From NCBI GenBank assembly GCA_905373625.1, contig CAJPTS010000082.1:1-7684 (forward strand): 7,684 nt of DNA, read 5' to 3'. Both the position numbers and the translations under genes were made by a program. The notes beneath the pieces are model-generated. The model was not told the DNA's origin. It searched no databases and saw nothing but the letters and a program-made list of their open reading frames with translations. This stretch comes from Bacteroidia bacterium. Its GTDB lineage: Bacteria; Bacteroidota; Bacteroidia; Bacteroidales; CAJPTX01. Below, piece after piece: positions 1-7,014 of the stretch (position 1 is the first letter of the stretch; the number at the start of each line of letters is the position of its first letter).

Positions 1-286
1 GGAATGGGGTTTTGCGGGGAGTATCGTTGTGCTGGGGCTCTTCCTTGCACTATTATTGCGCATTGTTTGGGTTGCAGAGCGTCAGAAGGAAGCTTTTCAT
101 AGAATCTACGGCTACTGCGTCGCCTCGATCCTCTTTTTTCATCTGGCCATAAACCTCTCCATGACCATAGGGCTATTCCCCGTGGTAGGTATTCCGCTCC
201 CGTTCTTCAGTTACGGCGGATCAAGTCTTTGGGCATTTACTATGTTGCTCTTCGTCCTTGTAAAGTTCGATATGGACAACAAGTAA
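1..286 (+). CDS. rodA: RodA/MrdB peptidoglycan glycosyltransferase (SEDS family), C-terminal fragment
   Basis: This is the last 94 residues of a SEDS-family protein; the gene begins left of the window. The frame is open from base 2 and starts with EWGFAGS, so the GTG at 29 is an internal codon, not a start. It holds the typical end of RodA: a membrane helix, a cytoplasmic basic turn, then the family signature SMTIGLFPVVGIPLPFFSYG followed by GSS, and a last helix ending in KFDMDNK. RodA polymerises glycan strands with a partner class B penicillin-binding protein during cell elongation. The GIPLPFFSYGGSS motif favours RodA over FtsW but the two are close relatives. The catalytic Asp region lies outside the window. 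The gene is convergent with the pigment operon, with 11 bp between the stop codons, and is probably unrelated to it in function. Confidence 0.9.
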   Translation, partial: EWGFAGSIVVLGLFLALLLRIVWVAERQKEAFHRIYGYCVASILFFHLAINLSMTIGLFPVVGIPLPFFSYGGSSLWAFTMLLFVLVKFDMDNK

Positions 287-297
287 TCTTCTACAGC

Positions 298-1767
298 CTA
301 TACTTCCAACTCCACCTGCGCCTCCCTTTTCCATTGCTTAAACTTTGCACGAACGGCACGTGCCATAGAAAGGGGCGAGTCGCCTAATTCGCTCTGTGTC
401 GTAGCAATGCGCGGTTTGATCTCAATGGTAATGTTACCAGAGGATACGAGCTTTTTATGGCGAGCGAGCACATCACCCGTCCCATGAAGGGAAACGGGGA
501 CTATATCCAGCCCGTGTTTTTGCGCCAAATAGAATGCTCCCTGTTTGAAACGCAGAATCTCTTGATTTGCAGAACGAGTACCCTCGGGGAAGATCACAAT
601 CGAATAGCCGCGTGCGATGAGTTCCGTGAGTTTCTGCTCGCAGTGCGAAAAATTGTCCCGCACGGGCAGATACTCTGCATAGCGGATGCCGATCCCATAC
701 AGCGGATTAAACCAGACTCCGCGGCGCTTCGTAAGCACTATGAGTTTTGGCGAGAGGGAGATAACACACAGCAAGTCCAATATACTCTCATGGTTTGCTA
801 CAACTATGGCAGGGCGTTCAAATGTTTCGTCAGTAGAGTTTATGAAACGGGTCTTTACTCGTGGGATGTGGCACAGTAGCCACTCCGTGGTAGCACGCAT
901 TACACTATGCCACCCCAAGCGCTCCTTCTCTGATAACTTGCGCCAATTAAAGTAGATGAGCAACCAGAGTTGAATAAAGACCATCACCACGAAAAGCGCC
1001 AAAAGTACCAGAAGCGTAAGCACGAACTTCAGAAACTTGTATGGCCACGCATAAATACAGGCGACCATCGTTAGAAGCGAATTCAGTAAGCTAATACGCA
1101 AGAAGTCTTTTGCTGGGTGAAAATGGGTAACATGTTCGCTCGGTGGCGGATAATAAACGCGCACAGGGATAGACACAATTTTAACATTGTGCCACGCGGC
1201 GTACACCATAAATTCCAACTGCGCCTCGTAACGGGGCGTTATGCAATTGAGCCAATAAAGTTTATTCAACGGATAGGCGCGATACCCTGTTTGCGTATCC
1301 TGCATCTTTATGCCCGTCTGAACACGAAACCAGAAGTTGCTAAACTTGTTTGCAAACTTGCTCTTGGATTTCATATTGGCGGAGATGTCATCTGTAAACA
1401 GACTCTTATCGAACCGATTACCGATGATAATTGCCTCGGGGTTGCGACGTATCGCCTCCACGAACAACGGGATGTCTGAGGCGTAATGCTGTCCGTCGCT
1501 ATCTATCGTAATGGCATAATCATAACCTCTCCGTTTCGCTTCGCGGAAGCCTGTAACCATGGCTGCGCCCATCCCTTTATTCTTGGGGTGTGTGATGATA
1601 CAGATCTGCTCCGCTCGTTGTTGAAGTAATGCTGCCGTATTGTCCGTAGAGCCGTCATTTACTACTATCAGATGGTGCGAGTACTGGAGTACCGAATCAA
1701 TTACAGCCAACAAAGTCCCCGCGTTGTTGTACGTAGGTATGATTACGCAGACGCGTTTAACAGTCAT
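298..1767 (-). CDS. Fused family 2 glycosyltransferase and PlsC-type acyltransferase (last gene of the APE-like operon)
   Basis: This 489-residue two-domain membrane protein is counted from the ATG at 1767. An upstream in-frame start at 1788 is a TTG, so the ATG is preferred; it overlaps the dehydratase gene before it by 11 bp. Residues 1-225 are a GT-A glycosyltransferase resembling dolichyl/polyprenyl-phosphate mannose synthases: PTYNN at 11-15, NDGSTD at 37-42 and the metal-binding DSDGQ at 89-93. One or two membrane segments follow (about 227-243 and 245-273). Residues 285-475 are a lysophospholipid acyltransferase-like domain with the catalytic HX4D motif (H326, D331), FPEGTR at 393-398 and a VPVS block near 423. 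In APE clusters of Proteobacteria, glycosyltransferase and acyltransferase functions accompany the polyene synthase and are thought to help anchor the pigment in the outer membrane. That role is inferred here, and the substrates are unknown. Confidence 0.88.
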   Translation of the reverse strand: MTVKRVCVIIPTYNNAGTLLAVIDSVLQYSHHLIVVNDGSTDNTAALLQQRAEQICIITHPKNKGMGAAMVTGFREAKRRGYDYAITIDSDGQHYASDIPLFVEAIRRNPEAIIIGNRFDKSLFTDDISANMKSKSKFANKFSNFWFRVQTGIKMQDTQTGYRAYPLNKLYWLNCITPRYEAQLEFMVYAAWHNVKIVSIPVRVYYPPPSEHVTHFHPAKDFLRISLLNSLLTMVACIYAWPYKFLKFVLTLLVLLALFVVMVFIQLWLLIYFNWRKLSEKERLGWHSVMRATTEWLLCHIPRVKTRFINSTDETFERPAIVVANHESILDLLCVISLSPKLIVLTKRRGVWFNPLYGIGIRYAEYLPVRDNFSHCEQKLTELIARGYSIVIFPEGTRSANQEILRFKQGAFYLAQKHGLDIVPVSLHGTGDVLARHKKLVSSGNITIEIKPRIATTQSELGDSPLSMARAVRAKFKQWKREAQVELEV

Positions 1768-2134
1768 ATACCAACGAGAGTTTTGCAATGGTACTCTGCG
1801 CGTTCTTCACTACGGCTTTTGCATGCCAAAAGTTTGTGGCAGCAGTTTGCTCGTGTTCCATTTTTAATTCCACTAACACAGACTCCGCTAGGCTTGGGAT
1901 GAGAAGTGAAAGGAATTTCACGTTTTTAGCGCACCGCAGTTGTAGTTTTTGTGCCGTTAATGCCGACGCCAATTCTGTAATCAGCTGAATGATACATACC
2001 CCTGGTGTAACAGGTTGGGTGGGGAAATGCGCTTGGTATATGTAATGAGACGGATCAAAATACACCTCGTAGGTGGCTTGATCCTCAGCGTGCGCGAGTA
2101 GCTTCCAGTTAAATAGAGACTGGTTCTGTGACAT
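1757..2134 (-). CDS. FabZ/ApeI-like 3-hydroxyacyl-ACP dehydratase (hotdog fold)
   Basis: This 125-residue single hotdog-domain protein carries the FabZ-type active-site segment: H36 sits in AHFPTQPVTPGV (35-46), matching the catalytic His of FabZ. The position 14 residues later, Glu in FabZ and Asp in FabA, is Gln50 here (CIIQ). The protein should remove water from 3-hydroxyacyl-ACP to give the trans double bond, the step that builds a conjugated polyene. Its length fits the short dehydratases of APE clusters (ApeI type) rather than FabZ of about 145 residues. The ATG at 2134 lies 6 bp after the LolA-like stop codon, so the gene is in the same transcript. A second, different hotdog dehydratase is at the right edge; paired dehydratases are a mark of APE systems, where ApeI and ApeP are known to form a heterocomplex. 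Whether this protein is catalytic by itself is uncertain because of Gln50. Confidence 0.85.
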   Translation of the reverse strand: MSQNQSLFNWKLLAHAEDQATYEVYFDPSHYIYQAHFPTQPVTPGVCIIQLITELASALTAQKLQLRCAKNVKFLSLLIPSLAESVLVELKMEHEQTAATNFWHAKAVVKNAQSTIAKLSLVYDC

Positions 2135-2140
2135 GGAGAG

Positions 2141-2803
2141 TTATTCTAATTGAAATTCGGCGTCGTCTACGTGTTCATTGAGTTGCATTGCCTCAAACTC
2201 TATGCGCGTTAGGTCACCTTTCTTTTCGTGCATTTCTACGGCAGTGGCAACATTAAGCGTTGGCGCTAACTCTATTACGAAACGGACGAATAGCTTTTTC
2301 AAATCTTTTGCCTTAGGCTCTAAATATACCATGTACCTATCCTCTTTTTGGTAGAGCGTGGTAGTAAAACTGCGTGCATCGTTAAGAAATTCGCCCGTAA
2401 TAGTACCGAGCATCATTTGGCTCATCTGCTTAAAGAGTTTGGCACGCTGTCCGCTTAATTTGCTAGTCTTTCCGTCCTTTTTTACTGCCACCTGATTATT
2501 TTTGACTACAAAAATAAAATCGTTCGGCTTGTTATACTCCCAACGGAGTTCCGAGGGCTGACGGTAGACCATTCGTCCTTCGGACTGCACGTTATCTTTC
2601 AGGAGTTTGGTGCATTTAGTTTGTACGAAACTGCATTGAAGTGAGTGCACCTCGGCAACCTTTCGTCCGAGCTGTTGTAATATCTGCTCTGCCTTTTTTG
2701 GTTCTACGGGCGTCTGAGCCATCAGCACGTAAGGTACGCATATGCAGAAAACAAGAAAAAAGGGCAATTTTATGCCATGGAACGGGTTCAGATACGTGCT
2801 CAT
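2141..2803 (-). CDS. LolA-like periplasmic lipoprotein-carrier family protein
   Basis: This 220-residue protein has an N-terminal signal sequence. The hydrophobic core is about 12-28, with likely cleavage after MA at 28-29, leaving QTPVEPKK as the mature start; there is no lipobox Cys. The mature part has the LolA pattern: a helix (35-52), then SLQCSFVQTK (54-63), GRMVYRQPSELRWEY (76-90) and alternating beta strands to the C-terminus, as in the half-barrel that binds acyl chains of lipoproteins. LolA-like proteins (ApeL type) recur in aryl polyene and flexirubin clusters and are thought to carry the lipid-like product across the periplasm. This is probably not the housekeeping LolA, because it sits inside the pigment operon. 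Its start codon overlaps the stop codon of the ArnE-like gene (ATGA), which suggests translational coupling. Confidence 0.85.
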   Translation of the reverse strand: MSTYLNPFHGIKLPFFLVFCICVPYVLMAQTPVEPKKAEQILQQLGRKVAEVHSLQCSFVQTKCTKLLKDNVQSEGRMVYRQPSELRWEYNKPNDFIFVVKNNQVAVKKDGKTSKLSGQRAKLFKQMSQMMLGTITGEFLNDARSFTTTLYQKEDRYMVYLEPKAKDLKKLFVRFVIELAPTLNVATAVEMHEKKGDLTRIEFEAMQLNEHVDDAEFQLE

Positions 2804-3156
2804 TTTTGGACAATTAGTACAACGCCGACAATTACAAATACTAGCCCCACCCAGCGCAACAACGGGACGTGTTCGTTAAAGATGAAAACCGCAGCGAGCA
2901 TGCCCATCACAAAGCTTAAACTCACCAAGGGGTAGGCTACACTTAGCGGATAATGTTTGACAATGTACATCCACAGTAGGGCACTCGCCGTGAAACTAAC
3001 GCCGCTAATCCCAAATCGGAGATTGGTCAGTACACGTGCAAAGAAATGCCACGTCCACTCAAAAGGGCCGAATTGGACGAGAGCTAACTTAAGAAATACC
3101 TGCCCACACGTCATGAGCGCCGACTGTAAAATGGCTAGCAGGAGTAGTCCCCACAT
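2800..3156 (-). CDS. Four-helix EamA/ArnE-like small membrane protein, putative flippase subunit
   Basis: This 118-residue, very hydrophobic protein has four predicted helices (about 2-26, 46-66, 70-92 and 99-117), the size of small multidrug resistance and ArnE/ArnF proteins. Shared blocks with ArnE as I recall it include GQ..LK early (18-23), YPL in helix 3 (75-77), LAAVF with a following NE (87-95), and a WVGLVFVIVGVVLI last helix. The membrane-embedded Glu that SMR drug pumps use in helix 1 is not at the matching place, where Ser or Met is seen. ArnE/ArnF flip undecaprenyl-phosphate-aminoarabinose across the inner membrane, so a role in moving a lipid-linked sugar or the polyene product is plausible but unproven. 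The ATG at 3156 gives a 22-bp overlap with the end of the upstream ketosynthase gene. The next Met, at residue 15, would cut into helix 1, so the first start is preferred. Confidence 0.75.
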   Translation of the reverse strand: MWGLLLLAILQSALMTCGQVFLKLALVQFGPFEWTWHFFARVLTNLRFGISGVSFTASALLWMYIVKHYPLSVAYPLVSLSFVMGMLAAVFIFNEHVPLLRWVGLVFVIVGVVLIVQK

Positions 3157-4883
3157 ATTCGGTCAAGGTCTTCTACATTCGTAATCGTGGCGATGGCATT
3201 TGCCGTCTCAGCGTCTAAGAAACAGACCAAAGCCGTTTCATTCGCCTCATCATGCAAACCGACAAGCGCATTATTGATGTCGCCAAACTGTAATTGGAGC
3301 ATTGCGTCAAGTAGGGCACTTTTTAAGGAGTCTTTGCCGTGGGAATAGGTGCTATTGTATCCGTGCGTCTTAGTATGAATGGAAATCAGGCTGCTGAGCG
3401 TGTTGTACGTAGATTGGATGAAATTGGTGGGACTCAGACATCCTTCGCCCTCCGTGTGAAGCGCATGTAGGAAGTTTGCCGTCTCTACTACGCATCCGTC
3501 AGCAGTACCAATTATGATTGCGTCGGGGTGCTCTACGCCCACCTGTTTGAGCGTCACTAACGAAGTTAATAATCCGCGACGTAGCAACCCACTTAATCTA
3601 CGAGTTACCAAAGGGGGGAGTTTCGGGAGCTCTTCTATGGGGATATCAGCATACCGAATGACTGCCTTCAAGAATACGGGACGCTTGGCTGGCCAACTAA
3701 TGGTGTTATCAGACTTTGTATACTCGGACAGAATGAGCGTTGTATCATTCCCGCCAAACCCGAACGAGTTGCATAGGACATGGTGGAGTGGAACGTCAAA
3801 TTTCGTTTGGGTGATTGGGACAATGGTATCTGTCCCCGCTTTTTCAAAATTTAAGTTCTTGGGCAGGAAATTATTGCGCAGCGCTAATAATGAGACCACC
3901 ATTTCTACTGCACCAGCCACACTCGTGGTATGCCCTGTCATAGATTTTGTGGACGACACGGGCGGAAGCACCTCTCCGAATACGCGTTTCAGTGCGACAC
4001 TTTCACTGGCATCATTATTTATAGTTCCCGTTCCGTGCGCATTGACGTAGCCAATCTGTTCTGGGATAAGTCCAGACCTACTGAGCGCTTTTTCCATGGC
4101 GAGGTAAGCTCCTTCTCCGTTCTCCGAGGAGGCCGTTTGATGGAAGGCGTCCGCCGTATTTCCCCAACCCGACAGAATAGCCAACGGCTCTGCCCCACGT
4201 GCCAGTACGACATCTTCTCTTTCGAGGACGAAATACGCAGCCCCTTCGCCCAGATTAAGTCCTGCGCGGGTACTATCAAACGGTCGGCACGGAGCACTAT
4301 CTAAAATTTGCAGCGAGCGGAAGCCATTGAAATGAAAGCGAGAGAGGCATTCGCTTCCACCGACTATCACACGTGTATACTCCCCACTACGAATGAGGTT
4401 CGCCCCCAAAATAAACGCATTTGCTGCCGAAGAACACGCTGTACTGCAGGTACTTAAAAAAGCAAACGAGCCCACGAGAGCCGCGATCTCCTCCGTAGTT
4501 CTACCACAGTCTCCATAAATTTGCGGCGGGTTGTTACCGTCATAGGATCGCTCTATACAGTCCATATTCGCCACCGTCGTGCCCGATACGAGCGCCGTTG
4601 TGCGTAATTCGTCTTTCGTTAGTTTTGCTTTTTGTACCGCTTCGCGCAAAGCGATAGCGCCCAAAAGTACTGTACGCGACAGATCTGTTCGTAAGGGAAT
4701 CTGGAGTAACGAGGCGAGCTCGGCATTAGAGAGCTGTACTTCGCCCACGAGAGCCTCCCGATGGGTAGTATCGAGGTATTTTACACGCCGAATACCACTC
4801 CTGCCCTCGTAGAGGGCTTGGCGGAATTCCTCAAGGTTATTACCTATTGCTGAGATGATACCTACGCCCGAGACTACAATCAT
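3135..4883 (-). CDS. Beta-ketoacyl-ACP synthase fused to a chain-length-factor-like domain
   Basis: This 582-residue protein is a condensing enzyme of the FabF class that extends an ACP-bound chain by decarboxylative Claisen condensation. Residues 1-388 are a full ketosynthase with all active-site residues: C150 in CSTACSS, H283 in NAHGTGT, K313 and H318 in KSMTGH, and the closing GFGGND loop (375-380). Residues about 400-560 are a second, shorter module similar to the N-terminal half of a ketosynthase (Pfam Ketoacyl-synt_2 type): SPTNFIQSTYNTLSSLISI (484-502) and NSTYSHGKDSLKSALLDA (510-527). The position expected for the active Cys is about Lys517. In characterised APE systems the ketosynthase ApeO pairs with a separate chain-length factor, ApeC; here the partner seems fused. 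A normal KS is about 410 residues, so about 170 are extra. The ATG at 4883 overlaps the ACP stop codon as ATGA. Confidence 0.9.
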   Translation of the reverse strand: MIVVSGVGIISAIGNNLEEFRQALYEGRSGIRRVKYLDTTHREALVGEVQLSNAELASLLQIPLRTDLSRTVLLGAIALREAVQKAKLTKDELRTTALVSGTTVANMDCIERSYDGNNPPQIYGDCGRTTEEIAALVGSFAFLSTCSTACSSAANAFILGANLIRSGEYTRVIVGGSECLSRFHFNGFRSLQILDSAPCRPFDSTRAGLNLGEGAAYFVLEREDVVLARGAEPLAILSGWGNTADAFHQTASSENGEGAYLAMEKALSRSGLIPEQIGYVNAHGTGTINNDASESVALKRVFGEVLPPVSSTKSMTGHTTSVAGAVEMVVSLLALRNNFLPKNLNFEKAGTDTIVPITQTKFDVPLHHVLCNSFGFGGNDTTLILSEYTKSDNTISWPAKRPVFLKAVIRYADIPIEELPKLPPLVTRRLSGLLRRGLLTSLVTLKQVGVEHPDAIIIGTADGCVVETANFLHALHTEGEGCLSPTNFIQSTYNTLSSLISIHTKTHGYNSTYSHGKDSLKSALLDAMLQLQFGDINNALVGLHDEANETALVCFLDAETANAIATITNVEDLDRICGDYSC

Positions 4884-5137
4884 TTCGTGCGATGCTCAGC
4901 TATGTAAGCAGCCATAGTATTCACCGATTTCAGAATTTCTCGCCCTTCAGCAGGATCTTTAAGCTTTATGCCATAATTGCGTTCCAGCAGCACTATGAGT
5001 TCCAAGGCATCAATAGAGTCTAGCCCTAATCCCTCATTAAACAGTGCGATGTCATCAGCGATGTCTGCGGGTGTCATATCTTCGAGCGACAAGGCCTCGA
5101 TAATTTGTTCTTTCAATGTCTCTTTCAGGTTCTCCAT
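4880..5137 (-). CDS. Acyl carrier protein
   Basis: This 85-residue acidic helical protein has the ACP signature LGLDSIDALEL; Ser41 is the expected phosphopantetheine attachment site. A helix precedes it (1-18), the recognition helix follows (41-55), and the final helix is at 70-81. It would carry the growing polyene as a thioester between the ketosynthases, ketoreductase and dehydratases. The ATG at 5137 is preferred; a GTG two codons upstream at 5143 would give MGMENLKE instead of MENLKE. The ACP lies between the two ketosynthase genes and overlaps the next by ATGA, so it belongs to the pathway rather than to primary fatty acid synthesis. Proteobacterial APE clusters have two ACPs; only one is in this window. 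Confidence 0.93.
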   Translation of the reverse strand: MENLKETLKEQIIEALSLEDMTPADIADDIALFNEGLGLDSIDALELIVLLERNYGIKLKDPAEGREILKSVNTMAAYIAEHRTK

Positions 5138-5207
5138 TCCCACTCAGCGTATTAGTTGATTAGAAATTTGTGATCGTATATTTTCAGTACAACTGTTAAC
5201 CTCTAGT
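5138..5207 (-). other. 70-bp intergenic gap between the 577-aa ketosynthase and ACP genes
   Basis: This AT-rich spacer is one of only two sizeable gaps in an otherwise packed operon. Read on the minus strand it contains GTTAAC shortly after the ketosynthase stop and GAGTGGGA just before the ACP ATG, which could act as a weak purine-rich ribosome-binding stretch. I see no clear Bacteroidota -7/-33 promoter (TAnnTTTG/TTTG), and no stem followed by a T run. It may allow separate expression of the highly used ACP, but nothing in it proves that. Confidence 0.3.
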
Positions 5208-6941
5208 TTACCCCCTTTTCAACATAACGAGTTCAGCTTCGAAATCTGCCGCATTGCGATATTCCAACCATCCCCCTAGTACTAGGCTCGTGGCTGGATC
5301 TAAAAAGGAGAGCGACAATAATTGTTCAATCTGCTCTGTGTTTTTCTCCTCCATGATATAAGCAGCTGTCTCGCCATATATCTTGTGACGAATAGCCACC
5401 TCGCCAGTTACAATATTGGGCAAGGTGTAAACAAATAGTGCAGGACTGGGGAAGTAGTTTTCAACAGAGTCTATCGTAGCTTGGTGCTTCTCATCATTTG
5501 CCAGAGATCCGCTACGGCTCACGAAGACTACGGCCGCGTCGTGTAAAAACGTAGTATTAGCTATGTCGGGAGCTGCTTGTAAGAGCAATTCGGTGGCTAA
5601 AAAGCCTAAACGACAGAGCCCATCCATCTTGTAATAACGCGGATAATCGCCCACATACTTTTTGTATAAGGCTGTAAGACAATTCTCGTCCTCCCCTAGT
5701 AGGTTACGCGATGTCCCGTCTACCTCGGCAAAATACGGCGTAACGTGCACCCGATGTATTACGCGGTACAACCGTTCATTTTGCGAAGTCTTTTGTTGGA
5801 GTATGTTATTTTCTTTCGTCCAACAGAGTGCTCCGTTGCAGCCACCGAAGCCCGACATCAGTTTTATGAAGGTCTTCTTATTCGTATTACTGTGCATACT
5901 GGTCACCTGCACTTCGGCACTAACCCCCAATTGGTTAAAACCTCGTGTACCTAATATGAGCCCCTCTTCTAGGGCATGCATGGTCAATATTGTCTCAATT
6001 ATACCTGCGCCTCCCATCGTATGCCCGTAGTACCCTTTATAACCATTTACAGGGGTAGAGAGCAATTCGGCACGCGAGAGAGCAATAGCTTCCATCTCGT
6101 CATTGTAGGGCGTAGCCGTGCCATGTACATTTACACAAGCTATCTGCTCATGTGCAGCGGGGAGCACCGCCAACAGCGCATTAAAGCTTCCTTCGCCCGT
6201 CCGCGAGGGGGCAGATATATGATTGGCATCGTTACGAACTGCTCCTGCGGCTAAACACCATTGGTTAAAGGCTAAGGGGAGGTCTGTCCGTTCTAGTACC
6301 ATTGAGCCCGCTCCTTCTCCCAAATTTAGCCCACTACGCAAAGCGTCAAAAGGTTTACACGGATCGGTAGAAAGTGCCTTAAAAGATTGAAAGCCCGAGA
6401 TAATAAATTTGGACTGCACATCGCCTCCGCATACCACGGCATAGCGATACTCGCGTTGTTCCAAAATTCGCTTCGCCACAAGCTGAGCATGTACCCCCGA
6501 GATGCAGGCATTTGATACCACTATCGGCGTATTCGGATTATTAAAATAGCGCGTAATGACCTTCGCAGTAGCGCCGAGTAATACCGAGGCTTTTGAGTTA
6601 TTGGCAATATCTAAATTCTCAATATTTCCTTTCGTGGTAGCAAAAATAAACAGGACATCGGGGGCGGCAAAGGAGAAATCGCACTGCTGCTGTGTTTCTA
6701 TAATAGAGCAGATAAGAAGCTTTTCAAACCGAGTAAAAGACTTACCACTAGTACCCGTCAATGATTGAAAACGTTGTTCTATGCTTTTTTCGGGAAATAG
6801 CGAAGCACAAAAAGGCGTAGGTATCCCCCACTGCCCTGAGTGAAGAGCAATGGCTGACTGCCCAGCATGCACCGCAGCAAGATTCGCGGCTGTTATCCAA
6901 CCTAAAGGCGTGGAAATATTATCTGCTATGCAACGGATCAT
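5208..6941 (-). CDS. Beta-ketoacyl-ACP synthase with C-terminal ketosynthase-like half domain
   Basis: This 577-residue protein is the second condensing enzyme of the cluster. Residues 1-376 are a somewhat divergent ketosynthase that keeps the active site: C146 in SNACISG, H273 in NVHGTAT, K302 and H307 in YKGYYGH, and the GFGGCNG loop (365-370). The block from PFDALRSGLNLGEGAG (197-212) is typical of type II KS proteins. Residues about 390-577 form an added domain in which SPALFVYTLPNI (499-510) and GEVAIRHKIYGE (513-524) match the start of a ketosynthase-like fold of the Ketoacyl-synt_2 kind; no active Cys follows. It shares this architecture with the 582-residue ketosynthase encoded downstream, although the two differ clearly in sequence. 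APE systems use two ketosynthases (ApeO and ApeR); which role this one plays is not clear. The ATG at 6941 is preferred, with an in-frame stop upstream and no other ATG, GTG or TTG between. Confidence 0.88.
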   Translation of the reverse strand: MIRCIADNISTPLGWITAANLAAVHAGQSAIALHSGQWGIPTPFCASLFPEKSIEQRFQSLTGTSGKSFTRFEKLLICSIIETQQQCDFSFAAPDVLFIFATTKGNIENLDIANNSKASVLLGATAKVITRYFNNPNTPIVVSNACISGVHAQLVAKRILEQREYRYAVVCGGDVQSKFIISGFQSFKALSTDPCKPFDALRSGLNLGEGAGSMVLERTDLPLAFNQWCLAAGAVRNDANHISAPSRTGEGSFNALLAVLPAAHEQIACVNVHGTATPYNDEMEAIALSRAELLSTPVNGYKGYYGHTMGGAGIIETILTMHALEEGLILGTRGFNQLGVSAEVQVTSMHSNTNKKTFIKLMSGFGGCNGALCWTKENNILQQKTSQNERLYRVIHRVHVTPYFAEVDGTSRNLLGEDENCLTALYKKYVGDYPRYYKMDGLCRLGFLATELLLQAAPDIANTTFLHDAAVVFVSRSGSLANDEKHQATIDSVENYFPSPALFVYTLPNIVTGEVAIRHKIYGETAAYIMEEKNTEQIEQLLSLSFLDPATSLVLGGWLEYRNAADFEAELVMLKRG

Positions 6942-7014
6942 CCCCGAGGCTATAATGTTTTCGGTATTAGTCTGTAGCTAACTGTTCTGAGCTCTTTACC
7001 GCCGTATAATGTAG
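6942..7014 (-). other. 73-bp intergenic gap between the thioesterase and ketosynthase genes
   Basis: This is the second sizeable spacer of the operon. On the minus strand, CCGA and TCGG just before the ketosynthase ATG could pair across about 13 bases, a stem too short to call a regulator. No T run follows, so no terminator is seen, and no TAnnTTTG-type promoter element is evident. Confidence 0.3.

Noticed and set aside
457..879. Open frame of 140 codons on the plus strand
   Set aside because: It lies wholly inside the GT2-acyltransferase gene, antisense to the acyltransferase motifs, and its product has no recognisable domain.
2616..2813. Open frame of 65 codons on the minus strand overlapping the LolA-like gene start
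   Set aside because: The LolA-like frame gives a signal peptide and family motifs; this frame gives a basic, unstructured product with no motif.
3514..4050. Open frame of 178 codons on the plus strand
   Set aside because: It is antisense to the 582-aa ketosynthase, whose catalytic motifs are intact in the opposite frame; the predicted product is low-complexity and unlike any family I know.
4019..4297. Open frame of 92 codons on the minus strand
   Set aside because: It is a frame-shifted shadow inside the ketosynthase domain on the same strand. The ketosynthase frame is unbroken through it, so there is no sign of a frameshift.
3135..6941. Possibility that each long ketosynthase is two genes merged by a sequencing error
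   Set aside because: Both proteins show the same domain order with continuous frames and no composition break at the junctions. Two independent errors of the same kind are unlikely, although homologues should be checked.
6942..6966. Small stem (CCGA/TCGG) just upstream of the 577-aa ketosynthase start
   Set aside because: Four base pairs with a loop of about 13 bases are expected by chance and have no T run, so they are not called a terminator or regulatory RNA.
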